A DNA stretch of 64,000 nucleotides from Paracoccus sp. M683. GTDB lineage: Bacteria; Pseudomonadota; Alphaproteobacteria; Rhodobacterales; Rhodobacteraceae. Each line of letters starts with the position of its first letter. Position 1 is the first letter of the stretch. Location of the stretch: the NCBI RefSeq assembly GCF_007096355.1, contig NZ_VKDF01000013.1, forward strand, positions 18,242-82,241. Reading direction: 5' to 3'. Of the stretch, positions 1 through 9,211 are shown piece after piece. The translations under genes were made by a program, and so were the position numbers. The notes below the pieces were generated by a model. The model was not told the origin of the DNA. It saw only the letters and a program-made list of their open reading frames with translations, and did no database searches.

Positions 1-2
1 GC

Positions 3-3000
3 AAGCGCCATGCCGGGGAGGCCGAGGCAGATCCGTCATGGCGGGAATCGACGGCTGTTGCGCTGCCGGACAAGGACGGCGGCACGGTGGAACTGGCGGT
101 GAACCGTTATTTTCAGGCGCATCCCGAAATGATCTTGGGCGAGCAAGGCGCATTTGACACGCTGGTCGGGCGGCCGCGTATCGGCGTGCGGGCCAAGCCT
201 GAGGCGGATCTTGCCACCGATCTGGCAGCTGCTGTCGCGCGCTTCCCGCGCAAGATCACATCTATGGGCGATCCGCAGCAGATGATGATCGGGCCTCGCG
301 ACGCCAAGGCGGGCGAGACAAAGGCCGGCTCGTATTACCTGAAGGATGGCGACCTGTGGCAGTTCGACGGGTCCGAGGGCAAGCCGGTTCAGCGCCGCGC
401 CAAGGGCCAGTCTGGTCTGACCAAGGCCGACTATGAACTTGTCACCGACCTTCTGCCGTTGCGGAATGCGTTGCGCGAGGTCTATTCCGCCGACCTGGCT
501 GGAGCGGACGCCGTAAAGGCACGAAAGCGGCTGAACAAGGAATATGACGCCTTCGTTTCCAAGCGCGGGCCGATCAACAAGGTCGAAACGACATTGCGCC
601 GCCCCAGTGCCGTGCAGATGGAGGGACTGCGTCAACAGGCGGCAGAGGACGCCCGCGCCGCCGGCGCCTCGTTCGATATCGGCAGCTTCGATGCCGGACC
701 GATGATAGAGGGAGGCGCAACCCTCGCCCAGATCGCCCGCGCGAGGCGCGAGGCATCCCAGCAGACCGGATACCGGGAAGGCGATTTCGACCCTGATGCG
801 GTCGATGACATTGAGGTCAACAGCTTCCCGAACATCGACGCATTCAGCGATGATCCTGAGAATTTCAGGCTGCGGGCGATCGAGAAATATGATCGCGAGA
901 CCGGCATCGCGACCAAGACGCGCGTGTTCACCGAGAATGCGATCAACAAGAGTGTTCGGCCCAAGATCAACTCGCCAGAAGATGCGCTTCTGCACCTGCT
1001 GGCTGAGACCGGCCGCGTGGATATCGACCGCATTGCGGATTTGTCGGGGTCAAGCGCAGCAACGGTTCGCGAGGAACTGGCTGACAAGGTATTCGAGAAC
1101 CCGGCCACGGGCGAATTTGAGACCCGCGCGAAATACCTGTCGGGGAACGTCCGGGCAAAATTTCGCGAAGCGGAAGCGGCAATGCGCCGTGACGACCGTT
1201 TCAAGACCAACGTTGACGCTCTGGCGGCCGTCCTGCCCGATCCTATCCCGCGATCAGCAATCGTCGTTCCGTTGGGTGCGCACTGGTTCGACCATGGCCT
1301 CTACGGCGAATTTGCCAAGGCCAAGGGTCTGAACCTCAAGGCCGAGTTCAAGCCTGCTCTGGGCTTGTGGGTGGTCGATGGCGACACGCGATCATTGGAC
1401 GCACGGAACGCATGGGGGACCGAGGATCTGCCATTTGCCGATCTGATGCGCCGGGCCATGAACAACAAACCCATGCGCGTGACAAGGACGGTCAAGAGCA
1501 GCGACGGCAGCACGTCCACCACCGTCGATGAGGAAGCCACACAGGCGGCAGCCGAGAAAGCGACCGAGATCAAAGCCGCATTTCAGGAATGGCTGTGGTC
1601 GGACGAGGCGCGCGCGGACCGGCTTGAGGAACAGTATAACGAAACGTTCAATGCCGAGGTCGCGCCATCATACGATGGTGGATATCTGACGACGCCCGGT
1701 GTCTATTCCGATTGGTCCTGGCGCCCGCACCAGACAGCGGTGATCGCGCGTATCCTGCAATCGGGGTCGACCTATATGGCCCACACGGTCGGCGCCGGCA
1801 AAACGTCTGCCATGATCGGGGCCGGGATGGAGGCGCGGCGCCTCGGGCTGGCCAGGAAGCCTTGGTATGTGGTGCCAAACCATATGCTCGTGCAGTTCGC
1901 GACCGAATTTCAGCACCAGTATCCGCTGGCCGATATCCTTGTGGCAGACGAAAAGCGGTTCCACACCGACCGGCGCAAGCAGTTCGTCGCTGACGCAGCG
2001 ACCGGAGAGTTCGATGCGGTGATCATCACTCATTCCGCGTTCGAGAAGATCCCGGCGAGCGAGGCGGCCAAGGGCCGCGTGGTGCAAGGCATCCTTGATG
2101 ATATCCGCGAAATGGTGGATTCGGGAAACGACACCGGAGACCGCGGTAAGGATGCAGGCCAGCAGCAGGCCACGCTTGGCGCGCTTAACTCCATCGCCGC
2201 CCAGCTTGGCATCAAGATCGAGAAGGAAAAGGGTGTCAGCACAGCCAAGAAGATCGCGCAGGTTCTGGAACAGGCTGAACAGCGGCTGTCGAAGCTGACC
2301 AGCGACACCCGCAAGGATGCAGTGTTCGATTTTGATGAGATCGGCGTGGATATGCTGTTCGTCGACGAGGCGCATCTGTTCCGAAAGCTGTCCTTCGCGA
2401 CGACCAACGGCAATATCAAGGGGATCGACCCGGCCGGTAGCCAAGCGTCCATGGACCTGTTCATCAAGTCACGGATCGTGAACGAGCGAAATCCGGGGCG
2501 CGGGCTGGTCTTGGCATCGGGAACACCCATCACCAACACCATGGCCGAACTCTATACGCTTTCGCGGCTGATGCAGCCGGAGGCGCTGGAGGAACGCAAT
2601 ATCACGGCGTTCGACGCTTGGGCTGCAACCTTTGGCGAGGTGGCTTCTGAACTCGAACAGACCCCCGATGGCGGCTACAAGGAGGTCTCGCGCTTCTCGA
2701 AATTCGTGAACACGCCGGAATTGTCGCTGATGGTGCGGCAGATCATGGACGTTGTGACCTCTGCCGACCTCGAACAGTATGTGACCCGACCGAAGCTGAA
2801 GGATGGCGGGCGAAATCTTGTGGTGGTCGACGCAACACCTGAGCAGCAGGCGTTTCAGGGTGCACTTGCGGCACGCATGACCGCGATTTCCAAGCGCAAA
2901 GGGCCGGTGCAGAAGGGTGATGATATCCTGCTTTCGGTCATCAACGACGGGCGACTGGCCGCAATCGACATGCGTCTGGTCGACCCGTCGAGCGATGGCG

Positions 3001-6000
3001 CCGGCTCGAAGCTGGAGCGCATGATCGGCAATATCTTCAAGAGGTGGAAGGACGGTGCTGACGCTGGCTTTCATTCGGTCAAGCCCGGCGGCGGCTATGC
3101 CGACAAGCCCACCATGCGCGGCCCATCCACGCAGATCGTCTTTTCCACGCTTGGAATCGACGCCAGCAAGCACAACCCGGATTTCTCGGTGCATCGCTTC
3201 ATCAAGGCCGAACTGATGCGCCGCGGTGTTCCAGAGCGGGATATCGTGCTGGCCAAGGATCTGAAATCGCATGCCCAGAAACAGCGGGCATTCAACGACA
3301 TGAACGAGGGCAAGAAGCGTATCCTCGTTGGGTCGAAATCCATCTTCACGGGCGTTAATGCGCAACGCCGCATCGCCTCAATCCACAACCTCGATCCGCT
3401 CTGGTATCCGGCCGACGATGAACAACGCAACGGTCGCGGGCTGCGCCAGGGCAACATGAACCCCGAAATCGAGATTCTGGATTACTCTACCAAGGGCACC
3501 TATGACGCAACCATGTGGCAGATGATGGCGCGCAAGGCGGCGTTCATCGAGGCCTTCTATCGGGGCGACCCGACCCAGCGCGACATGGAAGACATGGGTG
3601 AGGCCAGCCAATTCGAGCAGGCGAAGGCCATGACGACGCGCGATCCGCGCATCCTCAAACTGACCGACATGAAGGCTGCGCGCGACAAGCTGCGGCGACG
3701 TGCCGGCGCTGTGGACACCCAGCGGGCCCGGTTGCGCAGCGAGATCCGCACCAAACTGCGGGAAATGGAGTTCTACGACGAGAAGATCGAGCGTGCCGAG
3801 CCAATCGCGGCCAGTGTGCCGGACCTGAGCGGCGACAAGTTTGCAATCAAGATCGGGGGCAAGAACTTCGACAGCCGATCGGACGCCGGAAAGGCGTTGA
3901 TCAATGTAGCCGAGGAAATGGCTGCAGCCAACGTCTATGTCGAGGAACAGCGCGTCGGCGAGATCGGCGGATTTACCATCGAGGCCATGCACCGGATCAC
4001 GGACGGGTCGACCAGCTTCTCGGTCAGGTTCGCGGCTGATGAAGATCAGGATGCGGGATGGAGTGATGATGCTGTCGGGCTGGTCCGCAGGATCGAAAAC
4101 GCGCTGAACGCGCCGGCGAACAAGCTTGACTATTACCGGAAGAACCGCGCGCAGTCCGAAAAGGCCGCAGAGGCCGCCCGCAAGTCCCTTGCCGAGGTGA
4201 AGGACTTTGCCCAGGCCGACGAACTCGCGCAGACAGATAGTGATATCGCGGCTCTGGAAGCCGAACTGCTGGCCGACAGCGCCAGCAACGACGCGCCGAA
4301 GGAATCTCGCTTCGGCGATGAACCTGTTGCCACCCTGACCGGGAACGAGTTGGGCGAGTGGTCCGATATGCTGGACCTGCAGCGCAAGGCGCGGAAATGG
4401 TATCGTGAAAACCTGCAAGGTTCCACGGTCGTCAACCTTGCCACGGGCTGGCCGATCAAGTTCACCCGTGCGGGAAGCGGCAAGATAGGCGGCAAGCGGC
4501 CCGACTACCTGTTGAAGGCTGTCCCCGGTTTGTTTGACCTTCTCGAAAATGCGAAACTGGATGGACAGCCAGAAGCTGATCGGTATGCCCGTGAAGGGAT
4601 GAAGGCATTCCATCGGTTCGTAGCGCCTGTTTCGATCGACGGAGATACCAAGCTGGTCCACATGGTCATTCGCGAAATGCAGGATGGCCGCATGTTCTAT
4701 GACTTGAACTTGGGTTCTGATGTCAGCGCCCGAGCCGAGGGCCCGATGGACGCGCGGGAAGCCCGCATGGAGCCAGAATTACAAATCAGCGCCGACACGC
4801 TCAATATAGCGTTTGCCGACGCGGAAATCAATTCCGACCCTAAGCTGACGCCCGCGCTGGCCCGACAAATAAACGAGGTGGCCCACGCAGAACTGGCCAA
4901 GGTCGGGATTGGCAGGCAGGTAAGCGCCGAGGCGGGCGGCGCCGGCAAGGCAACCGGCAGCTATCACGCGGGCGTCATCCGTATCCTGCGCAATCGAGGG
5001 CGAGGCTGGAAGCACACGCTGGATCACGAGATCATCCATGCGCTGCGCGACGGCGACCTGTGGGGCGGCAGTCATGGCCTTTTCACCGCCGAGGAATGGC
5101 GCACACTGGTCAAGGCAGCACGGAGCGATGCAGCGATCAAGGCGCGCGTCGAGAAGGCATATTCCGACAAGTCGACAGTCCAGCAGACCGAGGAAATGGT
5201 TGCGGAACTCTATGCCGATTGGGCGCAGGGGCGGCGCACAGAGGCATCTGGCCCCCTTGGCCGCGCATTCCAGCGGATCCGCGACTTCTTCAGGGCTGTC
5301 GCCCGCGCCCTGCGGGGCGAGAACATGAACGAGGCCGCCGCGATCATGGAGCGCATCGCATCGGGCGAGATCGGCGGGCGCGGTCCTGACGGGCCGGGCG
5401 GTGTCGACCGGCAGGCGATGCGGGAACAGCGAGAAATGGGGCCGTTTGGGGCTGTCATTCGGGGACATGAAGGTAACTGGAAAGATGCCGCGCTAGCTTT
5501 GGAGGCGATCAAGGACGGCGAGGCCGTCGATGCGCTGACCCATCCTGAAGTCGGAGGCATAGCCCTTGTATGGGGAAAGGAAGGAACGAGCCGTAGCGAC
5601 GGATACGGCCTGTCCAAGCTGATCGCCTGGCATCCCGAAATCTTGGACGATCTTCAAGGCCGGATCTCGCGCATGGTGGTGACAAGTCGGTCGGATAACC
5701 GCATCCAGCTTGAAAGCAAACGTGACCGCGCGGGCGTTCGCCTTGATTGGGATGGAAAAACCGGCAAGTGGCTAATCGGAGCATATGAGAAAGGAGCACC
5801 GCGTCTCACCGAGAAGTTTACAGGCACTCTCAGTGAATTGTGGGGCGGCATGTCTCCGCAACCCCGGCGCGGCAATGGTGACTATACCACGACATCGCGC
5901 GAGGTCAAAGAGCAACGCGACATGGGCGGCACGACGCCGGAACAGGATCGTTCCTTGGTTCGGTCCATCCTCGACGGTGTGGCAGGTGCCGCGAAGGATG

Positions 6001-8885
6001 CCGGCCGCATTGCCAAGGGCCTGCCCGGCGAGATCAGGAAGCGCGGCACCAAAGAGGGCTTGTCCAATGCCCTGACTGACGCCATGGCCATGGGTGACAA
6101 GGGGAAAACCTCGATTCTGTCTCTGGTGCCGGGGCGGGCCCTCTTTACCGAACTGTCGAGCGAATTGCCCTCGGCGCGCACCTATCTGCGCACCAAGGAT
6201 AATATGGACGCTCTGCGTAACGAATGGCATGCCCGCGCTGATGAGACGGCGCAGGGCTGGCGCAAGCTGCTGTCCGATGCGGACATGAACGCGGAACTGA
6301 TGGACCTCATGCACGAGGCCACGCTGGCCCAGGTTGACCCCTCGGAGCGGCGCCAGTCCACCATCGATGAAAACGACCGGCGGCTTGTCGATGAGTTCGC
6401 CGCGCACCCGCGCGTGCGTCAGGCGGCCCGTGATCGGATCGCGGCCGACGAGCGCGACGCCGCGCGCTGGTCCGATCTGCGCACCCGGTTCAACAAGTTG
6501 CCCAAAGCCTATCAGGATATGTTCCGCCGGGTGCGCGACGACTATTCGGCGATGGCCGATGCGACCGAGGAAGCGGTTTTGGACAACGTGAAGAAGTCCA
6601 TGGCGGCCGCGACGCGGCGGGCGCAACAGGTCTTTGACCGCCGTATGCGCGAGATCGCGGACGAGGGGTTGAAGGGCGACGAGAAGGCGCGGGCCGAGAA
6701 GGACGCGAAAGCAGCACTGACCCGCGCCAAGGCCCGCGGTGCTTTCGCCGCGCGACAGAAGGTGTCCGGGCTCAGGTCTCGATTCGAGGCGAACCGGCTG
6801 CAAGGCCCGTATTTCCCGCTGGCGCGCTTCGGCGACTTCTTCGCCACCGTCAGGGACGCATCCGGCGAAGTGGTGTCCTTCTCTCGCTTTGAGCGCGAGC
6901 GCGATCTGAAGGCCTTTGCCGCCGAGATGAAAGCCACGCCGGGCTTGACCGTGGAACAGGGCGTGCTGTCGAACGCCAAGGACGTGCGCGGTTCGGTCGA
7001 CCCCAATTTCGTGGCCGAGGTCGAGGCGATGCTGGGCGATGCTGGCGTCGGGGGCGACGTGATGGATCAGGTCTGGCAGCACTGGCTTGCGACGCTTCCC
7101 GATCTGTCGTTGAGGACGAACCGCATCCACCGCAAGGGCCGGACCGGGTTCAGCGCCGACGCCTTCCGCGCCTTCGGTCGGCAAATGTTCCATGGCAGCC
7201 ATCAGTTGACCCGCCTCAAGTATGGCGTCGACCTGACCGAGGCTCTGGACAAGATGGATCGCGAGGCGCAACTGGCCAAAAATCCGGTGCGGGCCGGACT
7301 GGTCGTCAACGAGATGAACCGCCGGCACCAGTTCACCATGAACCCGACCAATGCGAGTTGGACGCAATGGTTCTCAAGCGGGGCCTTCGTGTGGCACCTC
7401 GCAATATCGCCGGCTTCGGCCATGGTCAACATATCGCAGACGACGGTTGTCGGCATCCCGATCCTGTCAGCAGCGTTCCAGAAGCAAGGTGCGACCGGCG
7501 CATCGCGCGAACTGGCGCGGGCGCTGGCCGACTTCACGCGCGGCCGCGGCCTGGCTGGAAAAAGCAGCAAGGTCAGCGATGATGAAATCCGGGCACTCGC
7601 TGCGGCCTATCATCGCGGCATGATCGACAAGTCGCAGGCGCATGACTTGGCGGGCGTGGGCGAGACAGGGGTGGAATACAGCGATGTGCGCGCGCGCTGG
7701 ATGGCGAAAGCATCGTTCTTCTTCCACCACGCCGAGAGGCTCAACCGGGAAGTCACCTTCCTTGCCGCCTATCGAATGGCCCGGAAGGACGGACGGTCCC
7801 ATGATACTGCGGTCGATCAAGCCGGGGATCTGACGTGGAAAACCCATTTCGATTACCAGAACACGAGCAAGCCTCGCTTCATGCAGGGGGATTTCCCCAA
7901 GGTGCTACTGACCTTCCGCAATTTCACGGTCAACATGCTGTGGCGCCTGTTCCGCGACACGCATCAGGCGATCAACGCCGAGAAGCCCGCGGATCGCGCC
8001 GTCGCGCGGCGCCAGGTGCTGGGTATGACCGCCTCGATGATGCTGCATGCAGGTATCAAGGGGACTTGGGGCTATGGTATCGCGATGATGCTGGCGGGCC
8101 TGTTCTTCGACGGTGGCGACGACGAGGCAGAGGAAGAATTGAAGCGGATATTCGTCGGTTCGCCTGATGATACCGGCGCTGCTGCGGCGCTGCGCCGCAA
8201 TATCGGCGGCCTGATGTTGAACGGACTGCCCGGCCATGTCACCGGAACCAGTCTGTCGGAGCGCATTGGCATGCCGAACCTCTGGTTCCGCGACAGCGGA
8301 AAGAACCTTGAAGGCAAGGACGCCTATCTTGAAATGCTTCAGGGTTTGGTTGGGCCGGGCGTTGGCCTGTTGGCGATCCCCTATGATGTGGCATCGGCCG
8401 CGTCTGATGGTCATTACTGGCGCGCGCTGGAGAAAGCCGTGCCCGGCGCGGTCGGCGACGGCATGAAGTCCGGTCGGTATCTCTATGAGGGCGTCACGAC
8501 CTGGAACGGTGATGACGTGGTGCCCGATGTTTCGGCCTATCAGGCACTCGTTCAGGCAATCGGTTTCACGCCTGCAGAGGTCGCGGAACGATACGAGGCC
8601 AACCGGCGAATGATGAATGAGCAAGAGCGGCTGATGAACGAGCGTGGTTCGATCCAAGGCGCAGCAGCGAAGTCGATCATCAGCGGCGAGCCTTTGTCAC
8701 CGAAGATCATGGACCAAATCAGGGATTGGAACCGCGAGGTGCCGGAATACCCGATCACGGCTGATACCATCCGGCAATCGGTGCAGGGCCGCCGTCGATC
8801 GAGCCAGCGGAACGAGTATGGTATCCAGTTGAACCCCAAGCTGAATAACCGGATCCGTGGTGAGCAGGCGGCCATGGTCTACTAG
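3..8885 (+). CDS. DarB-like giant polyvalent phage protein (helicase + HExxH protease-like + LPD domains), 5' partial
   Basis: The frame is open to the window edge (no stop upstream of the GTG at 87), so the N-terminus lies outside the window. Counting from 87: an N12-class methylase/helicase module carries a Walker-A-like AHTVGAGKT (~563), VDEAH (~759), ASGTPITNT (~810) and an RGLRQG C-helicase motif (~1115). An HEIIH zinc-protease signature lies at ~1647-1651. A long helical C-terminus (~2000-2900) resembles large-polyvalent-protein-associated domains. Giant methylase-helicase proteins of this kind, such as P1 DarB, are packaged in the virion and ejected with the DNA to protect it from restriction; that role here is inferred. 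The adenine methylase part with its NPPY motif would lie upstream and cannot be checked. The visible 2.9 kaa is intact and is followed directly by virion genes. Family call is strong, exact function moderate. Confidence 0.8.
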   Translation, partial: KRHAGEAEADPSWRESTAVALPDKDGGTVELAVNRYFQAHPEMILGEQGAFDTLVGRPRIGVRAKPEADLATDLAAAVARFPRKITSMGDPQQMMIGPRDAKAGETKAGSYYLKDGDLWQFDGSEGKPVQRRAKGQSGLTKADYELVTDLLPLRNALREVYSADLAGADAVKARKRLNKEYDAFVSKRGPINKVETTLRRPSAVQMEGLRQQAAEDARAAGASFDIGSFDAGPMIEGGATLAQIARARREASQQTGYREGDFDPDAVDDIEVNSFPNIDAFSDDPENFRLRAIEKYDRETGIATKTRVFTENAINKSVRPKINSPEDALLHLLAETGRVDIDRIADLSGSSAATVREELADKVFENPATGEFETRAKYLSGNVRAKFREAEAAMRRDDRFKTNVDALAAVLPDPIPRSAIVVPLGAHWFDHGLYGEFAKAKGLNLKAEFKPALGLWVVDGDTRSLDARNAWGTEDLPFADLMRRAMNNKPMRVTRTVKSSDGSTSTTVDEEATQAAAEKATEIKAAFQEWLWSDEARADRLEEQYNETFNAEVAPSYDGGYLTTPGVYSDWSWRPHQTAVIARILQSGSTYMAHTVGAGKTSAMIGAGMEARRLGLARKPWYVVPNHMLVQFATEFQHQYPLADILVADEKRFHTDRRKQFVADAATGEFDAVIITHSAFEKIPASEAAKGRVVQGILDDIREMVDSGNDTGDRGKDAGQQQATLGALNSIAAQLGIKIEKEKGVSTAKKIAQVLEQAEQRLSKLTSDTRKDAVFDFDEIGVDMLFVDEAHLFRKLSFATTNGNIKGIDPAGSQASMDLFIKSRIVNERNPGRGLVLASGTPITNTMAELYTLSRLMQPEALEERNITAFDAWAATFGEVASELEQTPDGGYKEVSRFSKFVNTPELSLMVRQIMDVVTSADLEQYVTRPKLKDGGRNLVVVDATPEQQAFQGALAARMTAISKRKGPVQKGDDILLSVINDGRLAAIDMRLVDPSSDGAGSKLERMIGNIFKRWKDGADAGFHSVKPGGGYADKPTMRGPSTQIVFSTLGIDASKHNPDFSVHRFIKAELMRRGVPERDIVLAKDLKSHAQKQRAFNDMNEGKKRILVGSKSIFTGVNAQRRIASIHNLDPLWYPADDEQRNGRGLRQGNMNPEIEILDYSTKGTYDATMWQMMARKAAFIEAFYRGDPTQRDMEDMGEASQFEQAKAMTTRDPRILKLTDMKAARDKLRRRAGAVDTQRARLRSEIRTKLREMEFYDEKIERAEPIAASVPDLSGDKFAIKIGGKNFDSRSDAGKALINVAEEMAAANVYVEEQRVGEIGGFTIEAMHRITDGSTSFSVRFAADEDQDAGWSDDAVGLVRRIENALNAPANKLDYYRKNRAQSEKAAEAARKSLAEVKDFAQADELAQTDSDIAALEAELLADSASNDAPKESRFGDEPVATLTGNELGEWSDMLDLQRKARKWYRENLQGSTVVNLATGWPIKFTRAGSGKIGGKRPDYLLKAVPGLFDLLENAKLDGQPEADRYAREGMKAFHRFVAPVSIDGDTKLVHMVIREMQDGRMFYDLNLGSDVSARAEGPMDAREARMEPELQISADTLNIAFADAEINSDPKLTPALARQINEVAHAELAKVGIGRQVSAEAGGAGKATGSYHAGVIRILRNRGRGWKHTLDHEIIHALRDGDLWGGSHGLFTAEEWRTLVKAARSDAAIKARVEKAYSDKSTVQQTEEMVAELYADWAQGRRTEASGPLGRAFQRIRDFFRAVARALRGENMNEAAAIMERIASGEIGGRGPDGPGGVDRQAMREQREMGPFGAVIRGHEGNWKDAALALEAIKDGEAVDALTHPEVGGIALVWGKEGTSRSDGYGLSKLIAWHPEILDDLQGRISRMVVTSRSDNRIQLESKRDRAGVRLDWDGKTGKWLIGAYEKGAPRLTEKFTGTLSELWGGMSPQPRRGNGDYTTTSREVKEQRDMGGTTPEQDRSLVRSILDGVAGAAKDAGRIAKGLPGEIRKRGTKEGLSNALTDAMAMGDKGKTSILSLVPGRALFTELSSELPSARTYLRTKDNMDALRNEWHARADETAQGWRKLLSDADMNAELMDLMHEATLAQVDPSERRQSTIDENDRRLVDEFAAHPRVRQAARDRIAADERDAARWSDLRTRFNKLPKAYQDMFRRVRDDYSAMADATEEAVLDNVKKSMAAATRRAQQVFDRRMREIADEGLKGDEKARAEKDAKAALTRAKARGAFAARQKVSGLRSRFEANRLQGPYFPLARFGDFFATVRDASGEVVSFSRFERERDLKAFAAEMKATPGLTVEQGVLSNAKDVRGSVDPNFVAEVEAMLGDAGVGGDVMDQVWQHWLATLPDLSLRTNRIHRKGRTGFSADAFRAFGRQMFHGSHQLTRLKYGVDLTEALDKMDREAQLAKNPVRAGLVVNEMNRRHQFTMNPTNASWTQWFSSGAFVWHLAISPASAMVNISQTTVVGIPILSAAFQKQGATGASRELARALADFTRGRGLAGKSSKVSDDEIRALAAAYHRGMIDKSQAHDLAGVGETGVEYSDVRARWMAKASFFFHHAERLNREVTFLAAYRMARKDGRSHDTAVDQAGDLTWKTHFDYQNTSKPRFMQGDFPKVLLTFRNFTVNMLWRLFRDTHQAINAEKPADRAVARRQVLGMTASMMLHAGIKGTWGYGIAMMLAGLFFDGGDDEAEEELKRIFVGSPDDTGAAAALRRNIGGLMLNGLPGHVTGTSLSERIGMPNLWFRDSGKNLEGKDAYLEMLQGLVGPGVGLLAIPYDVASAASDGHYWRALEKAVPGAVGDGMKSGRYLYEGVTTWNGDDVVPDVSAYQALVQAIGFTPAEVAERYEANRRMMNEQERLMNERGSIQGAAAKSIISGEPLSPKIMDQIRDWNREVPEYPITADTIRQSVQGRRRSSQRNEYGIQLNPKLNNRIRGEQAAMVY

Positions 8886-8965
8886 GTCTAGCGCCGCAAG
8901 CCACCATCAGGTATAGTTTGTCCATCTGAGCGCATGACGTGCTTTCGCCTTTCGCGGAGCGTATC

Positions 8966-9211
8966 ATGGCAGACTATCCCGTAACCGTTGCAGACCAAGA
9001 CGATTGGAAGGCGCTGCCAGTGCCGGCCGCCGATGCTATCGTCCAGTGTCAGGGCCGACCGATCAAGATCACGGTCAGCGTGGACCTGAACGACGTGGCG
9101 GGAATCAACCTGCAGCCCAATCAGGTCGTTCGCATTGCTGCCGGACAGCAAGCCCGAATTCGGCCGAACGGCGGATTCGGTGGGGTCGCGGTTATGGAGG
9201 CCCTGTCCTGA
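8966..9211 (+). CDS. small phage structural protein, unknown
   Basis: An 81-residue protein starting at the ATG that follows a good Shine-Dalgarno (GCGGAGCG). It has no signal peptide or membrane segment and looks like one small beta-rich domain (alternating V/I-rich stretches such as PIKITVSVDL). Its stop overlaps the next ATG by one base (TGATG), which implies translational coupling with the tail-fibre gene. Position between the giant polyvalent protein and the tail fibre suggests a virion or decoration protein. I do not recognise the family. An upstream GTG at 8939 would add nine residues but has a poorer ribosome binding site. Confidence 0.6.
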   Translation: MADYPVTVADQDDWKALPVPAADAIVQCQGRPIKITVSVDLNDVAGINLQPNQVVRIAAGQQARIRPNGGFGGVAVMEALS

